Of a DNA stretch of 64,000 bases, positions 53,801-62,500 are shown piece after piece. Positions within the stretch are counted from its first letter, which is position 1, and each line of letters opens with the position of its first letter. The position numbers were made by a program, and so were the translations under genes. The stretch lies in contig NZ_CP021108.1 in assembly GCF_002119685.1 (NCBI RefSeq), positions 2,356,001 to 2,420,000 on the forward strand, written 5' to 3'. The stretch comes from Bordetella genomosp. 8 (GTDB lineage Bacteria; Pseudomonadota; Gammaproteobacteria; Burkholderiales; Burkholderiaceae_B). The notes under the pieces were generated by a model. That model made no database searches. It was not told where the DNA came from and saw only the letters and a program-made list of their open reading frames with translations.

Positions 53801-56549
53801 GACGCTGACGGATTACGCGCGCCGCGAACGCGTGACCATGAATACGCTGGTGCAGGCCGCCTGGTCGCTGGTGCTGAATCTGCAAACCGGCCAGGATACG
53901 GTGACATTCGGGACGACGACGTCCGGCCGTCCGGATGACCTGCCGGGGGCACAGCACGTCCTCGGGCTGTACATCAACACCTTGCCGGTCCTGGTGCACC
54001 TGCGCGCGACACAGGCGGTGGGGGACTGGCTGCGCGAGCTTCAGGCGCGCAATGTCCTTGCCCGCGAGCATGAACACACGCCCCTGTACGAGATCCAGCG
54101 ATGCGCCGGCCAAGGCGGCAAACTCTGCCAGGTCGGCCAAGGGCTGTTCGATACGCTGGTCGTGTTCGAGAATTATCCGGTGGACCAGGCGCTCAGGCAG
54201 CCCTTGTCCGATGGCGCGCGATTCAGTGGCCTGGTGAATACCGAGCAGACCAGCTATCCGTTGACGCTGGTCGTGACGCAGCACGGCGGTCTGGGCCTGA
54301 GCTTCAGCTATGACCGCGCTCGGTATGACGAAGCCACCGTCAAGGCCCTGGGCCGGCGCTTGACCCAGGCTCTGTGGCGGTTGACGTCGATGGCCCGGCG
54401 GGAACTGGGCACGCTGGCCCTGCTGGCGCCGGAGGACGTTGACAGGCTCCGGGCATGGACCGATGGCGGGGCGCTGGACGATGCCCTGGCCGAATGGCGG
54501 AACCGGCCCGTCCATGCCGTGATCGCGGCGCAGGCGGCCCGGACGCCGGACGCGGTCGCGGTGAGCATGGCGGTGGAACGGCCGGTCAGTGCGGGCGACG
54601 TGCTCGCCAATGGGGCTGCCCGCATTGTCTGCGATGGCGGCACGTTGACCCTGACCTACGCGGAACTGGAACGGCAGTCGAACCGGCTGGCGCATCGGCT
54701 GATGTTGTTGGGCGTGGGGCCTGAGCGACGCGTGGCGATCGCCGCGCATCGGCATCCGTCGCTGGTGGTCAGCCTGCTGGCGGTGCTCAAGACAGGCGCG
54801 GCCTATGTGCCGCTGGATCCGGAGTATCCGGATGACCGATTGGCCTACATGGTCCAGGACAGCGCACCCGCGCTCGTGCTGACGCAATCATGGCTGTCGG
54901 ATCGCGTACGGTCATGGACCGATGCGGTCCTGGAGGTCGACACGCTGGACCTGTCCGGCGAGCCGGACCACGCCCCCGACGTATCGGTGCACACCGAGCA
55001 GGCGTGCTACGTGATCTACACCTCCGGCTCGACCGGCAAGCCCAAGGGCGCCACCAACCGCCACATCGGCCTGGGCAACCGCCTGGCCTGGATGCAGCAG
55101 GCCTACGGCCTGGGCGAAGACGACGTGGTATTGCAGAAGACACCCTTCAGCTTCGATGTATCGGTCTGGGAGTTCTTCTGGCCGCTGATGACAGGCGCGC
55201 GCCTGGCGCTGGCCGGCGTGGGCGAGCATCGCGATGCCGAGCGGCTGTTGGCGCGCATCGTCGATCACGGCGTCACGACGCTGCACTTCGTGCCGTCGAT
55301 GCTGCACGCCTTCGTTGCGCATTGCGAATCGCAGGCGAGCGCAGCGATGCAGGCTAGCGATGGGTCCATGCTGGACGCGGCCAGGCAGGTGCTGCGCCGC
55401 GTCTTCTGCAGCGGCGAAGCATTACCGGCCGAACTATGCGGCCGTTTCCAGGCCCTGTTTCCGAATACGGAGCTGCACAACCTGTACGGCCCGACCGAGG
55501 CGGCCATCGACGTCACGTCCTGGAATTGCTCGAACACTAGCGGGACAGGCGTACCCATCGGCCGGCCTATCGCCGGCCTGCGTACGCACGTCCTGGATGC
55601 GAACCTGAACGAACTCCCGCCGGGCGTGGCCGGAGAGTTGTACCTGGGCGGAACAGGCCTGGGCCGAGGCTATCTGAACCGGCCGGGCCTGACGGCCGAC
55701 CGCTTCGTGGCCGATCCCTACGGGACAGGACTGCGGCTCTATCGCACCGGAGATCTGGCACGCTGGAACCATGAAGGCCAGCTCGAATACCTCGGCCGCC
55801 TGGATCACCAGGTCAAGCTGCGCGGCCAGCGGATCGAACTCGGTGAAATCGAAGCGCAGCTGCAAGCGCAAGCCGGCGTGCAACAGGCAGCGGTACTTGC
55901 ACAGACCGGCGCGCCACCGGACCCCGGCAATGCCGGTAGTGCCGGTAATGCCGGGGGCGCCAGCACCGTGGGCACCGCCGGCACCGCCAGCACCGCCAGC
56001 ACCGCCAGCACCGCCAGCACCGCCAGCACCGCCAGCACCGCCAGCACCGCCAGCGTGCGGCTGGTCGCGTACGTCACGCCAGCGGACCTGGACGCCACCG
56101 CCTTGCGGCAAGCCCTGGAGCGCAGCCTGCCCGCCTACATGGTCCCATCCGCTTTCGTCCTGCTGGACAAGCTCCCGGTCACGGCCAACGGCAAGCTCGA
56201 TCGCCGCGCACTCCCCCAGGCCGATTTCACCGCCACGGACCCCTACGAACCCCCACAAGGCCAGGCGGAAGAAACCCTGGCCGCCATCTGGCGCGACGTC
56301 CTCGGCATCGACCGAATCGGTCGCCACGACAACTTCTTCGAGATCGGCGGCGATTCCATTTCCGTGATGCAGGTCTTCGCGCTGCTCCGGCAGCGGCATG
56401 GCGTGGACGCGGGCGTCCGCGCGCTGTTCGACGCCCCCAGCGTCGCCGCCCTGGCGCGCTCGCCGCACCTCCAGGCCCTGCAAGCGCCCGACGCCGCGCG
56501 CGCCGACCTGGCGGCAATCGACTCCCTATTGAACGAACTGGAGATCTAG
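47844..56549 (+). CDS. NRPS: C-A(Ser)-T-E-C-A(Ser)-T
   Basis: 2901 residues from the ATG at 47844, 7 nt after GGAGG; a GTG one codon earlier is possible. Module 1: C (HHIVSDGWS at 180), A with code D-V-W-H-F-S-L-I (Ser), carrier Ser1137, E domain ([10 protein letters not shown] at 1360, [17 protein letters not shown]), giving D-Ser. Module 2: C (HHLLMDGWS, motif His at 1886-1887) for a D-donor, A with the same Ser code, carrier Ser2838, no E, giving L-Ser. The two A-T segments are nearly identical in DNA, a recent duplication. The E domain contains a Ser/Thr-rich insert (about 1384-1421) and the second C domain an Ala/Thr-rich one. The second A domain has an eight-fold Thr-Ala-Ser repeat between its core and C-terminal subdomain motifs. 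Confidence 0.93.
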   Translation: MDQILARRVAGKFMALGPAQRRAAYRQMRETGMDPAQLPILPRDTPPVMSRAQRRLWFLWRMDPADATYHLPGALRLRGRLDAGVVRAALEAVRRRHAALRTRFVADAEGLATPVVDDDAAIDVEHEDLRALAVADRETRAEEVARAWLAQPFDLTAGPLLRVGVIRLAEEEHLLVIVMHHIVSDGWSIRLVMADFAAAYAALLSQGRAPLPVAPAIAYTDYAAWQDDLLDAGEHDRQLAYWREALGTEQGALLLSHDYPPRSGVRVAAAVTVDLDPALATGLRVLARERGDTMFMLLLAAFQALLHRYTGQDDIRVGVPAAGRHRAETQDVVGLFVNTQVLAARFHAGSTFADTLDQARAAVLGAQAHPDLPFDSLVDALRPERGVDQNPLFQVLFNHQQSQGGGAIALPGLACETYPLGVAALPVDLQCDTVEYRDGRIAFTLRYASDRYAEASMRRLAGHYAAALTAMASTPGMRLADAPLLSDTDRDMLRAWGRGAGLEDGPVTPAHPLPAAWRSVGWDRPVHAVIAAQAARTPDAVAVSMAVEGPVSVGDVLADGAARIVCDGGTLTLTYAELERQSNRLAHRLMALGVGPEQRVAIVAHRHPSLVVSLLAVLKTGAAYVPLDPEYPDDRLAYMVQDSAPALVLTQSWLSGRVRSWTDAVLEVDTLDLSGEPYHTPDVPVHTEQACYVIYTSGSTGQPKGATNRHIGLGNRLAWMQQAYGLGEDDVVLQKTPFSFDVSVWEFFWPLMTGARLALAGVGEHRDAERLLARIVDHGVTTLHFVPSMLHAFVAHCESQVATVKGSDARQGYDASRGHGTPPAGDVPLLDAARQVLRRVFCSGEALPAELCGRFQALFPHTELHNLYGPTEAAIDVTSWDCANTSGAGVPIGRPIAGLRTHVLDANLNEVPPGVAGELYLGGTGLGRGYLNRPALTADRFVADPYGTGLRLYRTGDLARWNYDGQLEYLGRLDHQVKLRGQRIELGEIEAQLQAQAGVQQAAVLAQAGAPPGPGNAGNAGNAGVASTAGTASTASVRLVAYVTPADLDAAELRQALERSLPAYMVPSAFVLLDTLPVTANGKLDRRALPQAEFTATDPYEPPQGQAEETLAAIWRDVLGIDRLGRHDNFFEIGGDSILSLQIVARLRQAGWRITPRQMFERQSIAALAEVAVRLDGQGRSVAGTSSDGASADAAYDDAASPDAASADAARREDARADTVPGQEVPLLPIQAGFLEQPLPTHNHWNQAVLLRSDAEIDIDALRVALAAVVAHHDALRLRYRREADGRWVQRYVQADTAAEIRDVPVRDVPVWDVPARDAAQIEAHCARAQASLDITDGPLLRAVRMQVADGSWRLLLVVHHLAIDGVSWRILLEDLRLAYEQAMTSTSTSTTTSASTSTSNTTSPSPSTTTTTPTTTPTFIPTLPARTASYGAWARYLREQAAAHLPDAQYWLNQPAGDFPTPDHVGGAARLCDQRRIQLSLTREQTHSLLRQAPAAYRTQVNDLLLASLAAALKHWRGVCAVRIDLEGHGRESGVEPEAPDVTRTVGWFTSIYPVVLETDGEPEQLIRRTKEQLRGVPRNGMGHGLLKQWGDPSVRDALARAPQAPILFNYLGQFDAGVGAGGDWRVAAEDVGAGQLDSAPLSHALTINGRVYDGRLTLDLGYSGGQWAESTMRDLAACWTQALSSVIAHCTGGAQGVTPSDFPLARLTQAELDALPIRAPVDQWQDIYPVTPMQAGMLFHAVYEHDAAAGSTAATTTAATTTATTSRAPAAADQPYINQLRVDVRGLDVARFQAAWDAAVARHDVLRTGFVTRAGAPLQWIVRQARLPFEQLTLRGAASDVATQLDALAAAQRAAGFDLAKPPLMRCLLVRVNDDAHHFIWTHHHLLMDGWSISQLLGEVLGEYAGRAMPRPPGRYRDYLRWLAMRDVHASQAYWTDQLRELEAPTLLADAVSAASDALVKPTDHGPTSRYAAWTLNLDDTQCGTLTDYARRERVTMNTLVQAAWSLVLNLQTGQDTVTFGTTTSGRPDDLPGAQHVLGLYINTLPVLVHLRATQAVGDWLRELQARNVLAREHEHTPLYEIQRCAGQGGKLCQVGQGLFDTLVVFENYPVDQALRQPLSDGARFSGLVNTEQTSYPLTLVVTQHGGLGLSFSYDRARYDEATVKALGRRLTQALWRLTSMARRELGTLALLAPEDVDRLRAWTDGGALDDALAEWRNRPVHAVIAAQAARTPDAVAVSMAVERPVSAGDVLANGAARIVCDGGTLTLTYAELERQSNRLAHRLMLLGVGPERRVAIAAHRHPSLVVSLLAVLKTGAAYVPLDPEYPDDRLAYMVQDSAPALVLTQSWLSDRVRSWTDAVLEVDTLDLSGEPDHAPDVSVHTEQACYVIYTSGSTGKPKGATNRHIGLGNRLAWMQQAYGLGEDDVVLQKTPFSFDVSVWEFFWPLMTGARLALAGVGEHRDAERLLARIVDHGVTTLHFVPSMLHAFVAHCESQASAAMQASDGSMLDAARQVLRRVFCSGEALPAELCGRFQALFPNTELHNLYGPTEAAIDVTSWNCSNTSGTGVPIGRPIAGLRTHVLDANLNELPPGVAGELYLGGTGLGRGYLNRPGLTADRFVADPYGTGLRLYRTGDLARWNHEGQLEYLGRLDHQVKLRGQRIELGEIEAQLQAQAGVQQAAVLAQTGAPPDPGNAGSAGNAGGASTVGTAGTASTASTASTASTASTASTASTASVRLVAYVTPADLDATALRQALERSLPAYMVPSAFVLLDKLPVTANGKLDRRALPQADFTATDPYEPPQGQAEETLAAIWRDVLGIDRIGRHDNFFEIGGDSISVMQVFALLRQRHGVDAGVRALFDAPSVAALARSPHLQALQAPDAARADLAAIDSLLNELEI
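49411..51256 (+). repeat. Ser A-T segment, copy 1 of an internal duplication
   Basis: Near-identical in DNA to 54502-56359 over the whole A domain and into the carrier motif. Main differences: a longer hinge insert after CESQ here, 2 rather than 8 CACCGCCAG units, and the bases after GGCGGCGA(C/T)TCCAT, where the sequences part because one carrier is followed by E and the other ends the protein. Confidence 0.85.
51211..52206 (+). repeat. T-E segment, copy 1 (shared with the next NRPS gene)
   Basis: Matches 63044-64000 almost base for base from the carrier motif through the first third of the E domain. Length differences fall in the linker and in the Ser/Thr-rich repeat. The second copy runs off the window edge, so its end is unknown. 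Confidence 0.85.
51994..52106 (+). repeat. Ser/Thr-rich microsatellite-like stretch in the E domain
   Basis: Runs of TCGACC-, TCGACT- and ACGACG-type hexamers/triplets encode about 38 residues of mostly Ser, Thr and Pro. The equivalent place in the second T-E copy (about 63850-63905) has a much shorter version. Confidence 0.8.
54502..56359 (+). repeat. Ser A-T segment, copy 2 of an internal duplication
   Basis: Partner of 49411-51256. Both encode the same Ser specificity residues. Long stretches, such as the A3-A5 core region around 55000-55320, differ by only scattered, mostly third-position changes. Confidence 0.85.
55973..56053 (+). repeat. 9-bp minisatellite (CACCGCCAG) in an A domain
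   Basis: Nine units: one CACCGCCGG followed by eight perfect CACCGCCAG (55982-56053), encoding Thr-Ala-Ser repeats. The duplicated sister A domain has only two perfect units at the same place (about 50934-50951), so the array has expanded or contracted since duplication. Confidence 0.92.
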
Positions 56550-56553
56550 ACAC

Positions 56554-59500
56554 ATGGCATACGATCCGCGCGAACTCGCCCAGCGCATCGCCAGGCTGGA
56601 TGCCCAGCCGCGGGCGGAATTGCTGAGGCGCCTGGCGGAGCAGGGCGTCGACATCGCCACGTTGCCCATCGTGCCGTTTCCCTCGGTCGAGCGCTATCCC
56701 CTGTCCCATGCCCAGCAAGGACTGTGGCTGACGTGGCGCCTGGACCCGCATTCACCCGCCTACAACATGGCGGGCCTGCTGTCGCTGGAAGGGCGCCTGG
56801 ATCATCCCGCGCTGATGCAAGCCCTGGCCGATCTGGCGGACCGCCACGCGGTGTTGCGAACGGTATTCGTCGAGCATCACGACCAGCTCGCCCAGCAGGT
56901 CCTGGAGACGTTGCCGGATACCTTCCTGCCGGCGCGGGATGCGGCATCGTTCGACGTGTCCGGCCTGCCCGCGCAAGCACGCGAGACGCAGGCCAGACGC
57001 ATTGCCGCCGAGCTCGCCAACCAGCCCTTCGACCTGGCTGCCGCCCCGGCGTGGCGGATCGGCCTGATCCGCCTGGATGAGCACACGCACTGGCTTTCGA
57101 TCGTGGTCCATCACATCCTGGCCGATGGCTGGTCGCAGGATGTGCTGTTGAACGACCTGGCCGGTTGCTATGCGGCGCGCGTGGCGGGCCAGGCGCCCGC
57201 GTTGGCGCCGCTGCCCATCCAGTTCGGCGACTATGCCCTGTGGCAACGCGAGTGGTATGCGGCCAGCCGGTTGCCGGCGCAGCTGGACTACTGGAAGTCG
57301 GTGCTCGACCCCGCGCCCGAGACGCTGCGCCTGCCCCTGGACCGCCCGCGGCCGCGGCGTCGCGATGGCGTGGCCGCGGCCTGCCGTTTCACGCTGGCGC
57401 CCGAGACCGCCGCCGGCCTGCGCCGCCATGCGCGCGATGCCGGCGCCTCGCTCTACATGTGCATGCTGGCCCTGCTGAAGCTGACGCTGTCGCGTTATTG
57501 CGGCCAGGACGATATCGCGGTCGGTTCTCCGGTGGCCGACCGCACGCGCGCGGAAACGCATGGCCTGATCGGCTACCTGACCAATATGACGGTGTTGCGC
57601 ACCCGCGTGGATACGCGGCGCGATTTCCGCGCCTTGCTGGCGGCGGTGCGGACCACGGTGCTGGATGCGCAGGCCAACCAGGATTGCCCCTACGACCTGC
57701 TGGTATCGGAACTGGGCGTGCCACGCGATGCGGGGATCAATCCCTTGTTCCAGGTCAAGTGCACCGAGCAGGCCTCCCTGAGCGCGATGGCGCACGGCCG
57801 TCTGGGCGATCTGGTCCTGCGCGGCGTGCCGGCCGCCACGGAGCATGCGCATTTCGATCTGAGCCTGGACTATACGGTGGATGGCGAGTGCGTCGAATGC
57901 GCGCTGATCTATGCCACCGACGTCTGGGATGCCGTCACCGTGGCGACGTTTGCCGATACCTTGTCGGCCTGCGCTGCCGCGGTAGCCACCGATGCCGGCC
58001 GGCCGCTGTCCATGCTGGCGCGGGCCGATGCCAGTCCGGTCATCGCCGGCGAGCACGCCTTATATCCCGACAGCGATGTGCTGGCACTCTGGACCCGCCA
58101 GGTAGCCTCGCACGGAGAACGCATTGCCGTGCGCGCGGAGGATCGCACGATCAGCTACCGCGACCTTGACGCGGCGGCCGGGCGTTTGAGCGAGCTGCTG
58201 GCCGCCGCCGGGGTGGCGGGCGAATCGCGCGTCGGCCTGCATGCCGGCCGTGGCTGCGAGTTCGTCATCGGCCTGCTGGCCATCCTGAAAGCCGGGGCGG
58301 CGTGCGTGCCGATGGATCCCGACCTGCCACCCGAACGGCTTACGCATCTCTTGTGCGATAGCCGCGCATGCGTCGTGTTGAGCGATGCGGGCGGGGCGCA
58401 GGCGCCGGACTGGCTGGGCGATGTGCCACGCATTGACTTGCGGGCGGATGCGCATCCTTGCGAACACCCGGGCACGACCGTGCCGGTCCACCCGGCGCAG
58501 GCTGCATATCTGATCTATACCTCCGGCTCGACGGGCACCCCCAAGGGCGTCGTCGTCAGTCGCGGCGCCCTCAACAACTACGTGCAAGGCGTACTCGCGC
58601 GGCTGGCGCTGCCGGACGACGCCGACAGCATGGCCATGGTGTCGACCGTCGCCGCCGACCTGGGCCACACGGTGCTGTTTGGCGCGCTCTGCGCCGGCCG
58701 CACGCTGCACATGATTTCCGCCGCGCGGGCGTTCGATCCCGACGGCTTCGCCGCCTACATGGCGGAGCACCGCATCGGCGTGCTGAAAATCGTCCCGGGC
58801 CATCTGCAGGCCTTGCTGCAGTCCGCGCGTGGTGCCGACGTCCTGCCGCGCCATGCGCTGGTGCTGGGCGGCGAGGCGACGGGCTGGCCGCTGTACGACC
58901 GCATCGCCGGCCTGGCCCCGGACTGCCGGGTCTTCAACCACTATGGCCCTACCGAGACCACGGTCGGTGTCCTGACCCTGGCCGTCGCGCCGGATGCGCC
59001 GCGCCAGGGAGATACCGTGCCTGTCGGCCGCCCCTTGCCGAACATGTCCGCATGCGTCTTGGACGACAACCTGGATCCCGTGCCGCCCGGCGCGGAAGGC
59101 GAGCTGTACATCTCCGGTCCGGCCGTCGCGCGCGGCTACCAGGGGCGGCCGGGGCAGACGGCGGAGCGCTTCCTCGCCTGCCCGCATGATCCGGCGCAGC
59201 GCATGTACCGCACCGGCGATCGCGTCAGGGTCCTGCGCGATGGCAACCTGGCCTTCCTGGGCCGTGCCGACGACCAGGTGAAAGTGCGCGGCTATCGCGT
59301 CGAGCCCGCTGAAGTGGCGACGGCGTTGCGCGCCATCGAAGGCGTGGGCGACGCCGCGGTCGTCCCTCGCGCGGAAGCGGACGGACGCGTGCAACTGCAC
59401 GCCTACGTGACGCCGGCCGGCCGCGCTGCCCCGGCCGTGGACGGCGATCCGCATGTGGAAGGCCGTACGGATGTGGAAGGCCGGACGGACGTGGGGGGCG

Positions 59501-62500
59501 GCCCGGATCCGTCCGTGCTGCGCGCGAGCGTGGCCGCGCTGCTGCCCGACTACATGGTGCCTGCCACTTTCACCGTCATCGCGGCCTTGCCACGCACCGC
59601 CAACGGCAAGCTGGATCGACGGGCCCTGCCGGAACCCAGGCGGGCCGACGCCACACCCGACGACGCGCCGGTCGGGTCGGTGGAAGAAACCCTGGCCGAG
59701 ATCTGGGCCGAGGTCCTGGGCGTGCCACGCGTGGGCCGCCAGGACAACTTCTTCGAACTGGGCGGCGACTCCATCCTCAGCCTGAAAGTGATGGCGCGCG
59801 CGCGGCGCAAGAACCTGCGCATCGCGCCGCGATTGATCTTCGATCACCAGACCTTGCAAGCCCTGGCGGCGGCGATTGCCGAGGCCGGTCCACGCGACAC
59901 GCCGCCAGCAGCCGATGACGCCAGCCCGGCCGCGCCGTCCCGCCAGCAGCCGGTGATGTCCCATGCGCAGCAGCGGCAATGGTTTCTCTGGCGCATGGAT
60001 CCGACAAGCTCGGCGTATCACGTCAGCGGCGCCATGCGTTTGCGCGGGACGCTGGACCTGCCGGCCGTCGCGCGCGCTTTCGATGCGCTGGCGGCGCGTC
60101 ACACCGGCCTGCGCACGCGCTTCCGTCCGACGGCCGATGGCCTGGCCGTGCCGGAGGTGCTCGAACCCGCGCGGGTCGTCATCCGCCAGTGCGATCTGCG
60201 GCACGAACCGCCCGCACCGCGCGACTCGCGCGATCCGCTCGAATCAGGCGACACGCGCGAGGCACGAGACGCGCGGGCGCGCGACGTGGCCCAGGCATGG
60301 GTCGCCGAGCCCTTCGACCTGGAAACAGGCCCCTTGCTGCGCGTCGGCCTGATCACGCTGGACGATCGTGAACACGTGCTGTTGATCGCGATGCATCACA
60401 TCGTGTCGGACGGCTGGTCGATGCAGATCCTGGTCGACGAGTTTTCCTCGCTTTATCGCGACTACGCACAGGGACAGGCGCCGCGGCTGCCGGACATTCC
60501 CGGCGAGTACGCGGACTATGGCGACTATGCGGCGCGGCAGCGCGCCTGGCTGGAGCAGGGCGAAGGCCAGCGGCAACTGGCTTACTGGAAGGACGCACTG
60601 GCCGGCGAACAGCCGGTGCTGCACCTGCCCGTTGACGCGCCGCGCCGCGCCGACGGCGTCTATCGTGCGGGCAGCCATGGCTTCGACCTGCCACCGTCGC
60701 TGGCGCGGGCGCTGCGTCGGACGGCGCGGGAGCGTGACGCCACCGTCTACGTGCTGCTGCTCGCCGGCTTCCAGGCCCTGCTGCACCGCTATTGCGGCGA
60801 AACCGACATCCGCGTGGGCGTCCCGATCGCCAACCGGCACCGCGAGGGCACCGAAGCCATCATTGGCTTCTTCGTCAACACGCAGGTGATGCGCGCGACG
60901 ATCACGCCGGCCACCACGCTGGACCAGCTGGCCGCGTCGACGCGCGACGCGGCGCGCCAGGCGCAGGCGCACCAGGACCTGCCGTTCGAGCATCTCGTCG
61001 ACGCCTTGCAGCCGGACCGGGCGGTCGGCCAGACGCCGCTGTTCCAGGTCATGTTCAATCACCAGCGTCCCGATTATGGCGCGCTGCGCGAGCTGCCCGG
61101 GCTGGAAATCGCGGACTATCCCATCGGTGGCCAGGCCGCCCAGTTCGAGCTGACGTGCAATACCGCGGAGCTGCCGGATGGCCGCATCGCCGTCAACCTC
61201 GTTCACGCCAGCGAGTTGTTCGACCCGCGTACCATCGAACAACTGGGGCGGCATTATGTGGCGCTGCTGGAGCAGATGACGCGGGATGCCCACGTTCGCG
61301 TCGCGCGCGCGCCCTTGAATGCGGATGCGGAGCTCCAGCGGCTGGCACGCTGGGGCGGCCAGCGTGGGGAAACCGCCAGTCCGGACGTGGCGCCGGCAGG
61401 CATCCATCGGCGTTTCGAGGCGGCCGTGCGCCGCCATCCGCATGCGCCCGCGCTGGCATGCGGCGATGACGTCCTGGATTACGAGACCTTGAATGCCCGT
61501 GCCAATCGACTCGCGCACCGGTTGATTGCCGCGGGTGTCGGCCCGGAAATCCGGGTCGGCCTGGCGGCGCGGCGTTCCGCCGGAATGGTGGTGGCCATGC
61601 TGGCCATCCTGAAGGCCGGCGGGGCCTACGTCCCGCTGGATCCGGACTATCCGGAAGAACGGTTGCGCTATACCGCGCGCGACAGCGGCATGACGCATCT
61701 GATGCTGCAAACGGAGCTCGCCTCCGGCATGGCGTGGCTGGAGGATGCCCTGCCGGCGGGCGCGCAGGTCATCAGCTTCGATCGGACCGGCGTGCACGCG
61801 CGTTGCATGGACCCGGCGGATGACGCCGCCATCGATGACCCGGACGTCGTCGTCGACGATGCCAATCTCGCCTACGTCATCTACACGTCGGGCTCCACCG
61901 GCCGCCCCAAGGGCGCGCAGCTGTGCCACGGCCAGGTGCGTCGGCTGCTGTCGGCCACCGATCCCTGGTTTGGCTTCGGATCGGGCGACGTCTGGACGCT
62001 ATTCCATTCCTATGCCTTCGACTTTTCCGTGTGGGAGATATTCGGCGCCTTGTGCACCGGCGGCAAGCTGGTCGTCGTCCCGCACGACGTCAGTCGTTCG
62101 CCCGACGAATTCCTCGAACTGCTGCGCGCGCAGCGCGTGACCGTCCTCAACCAGACGCCTTCGGCGTTCCAGCAGCTGATGCAGGCGCCAGGACTTCAGG
62201 GCCGCGCCGACGGCCATGGCCTGGCGCTGCGCGTGGTGATCTTCGGCGGCGAGGCGCTGGAACCGCGCGCCTTGCTGCCATGGATGTCCGCCTTCGGTGA
62301 CCAGTCGCCCCGCCTGGTCAACATGTACGGCATTACCGAGACCACGGTGCACGTCACGTATCGGCCGATCACGCTGGCCGATGCGGATACCGGCAGCAGC
62401 CCCATCGGGATCGGAATTCCGGACCTGGGCCTGTGCGTGCTGGATGCGGAGATGGCGCCGGCACCCATAGGCGTGCCGGGTGAGCTGTACGTCAGTGGCG

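Noticed and set aside
55973..56053. CRISPR-like short repeats
   Set aside because: Units are directly abutting 9-mers without spacers and encode Thr-Ala-Ser in frame inside an A domain.
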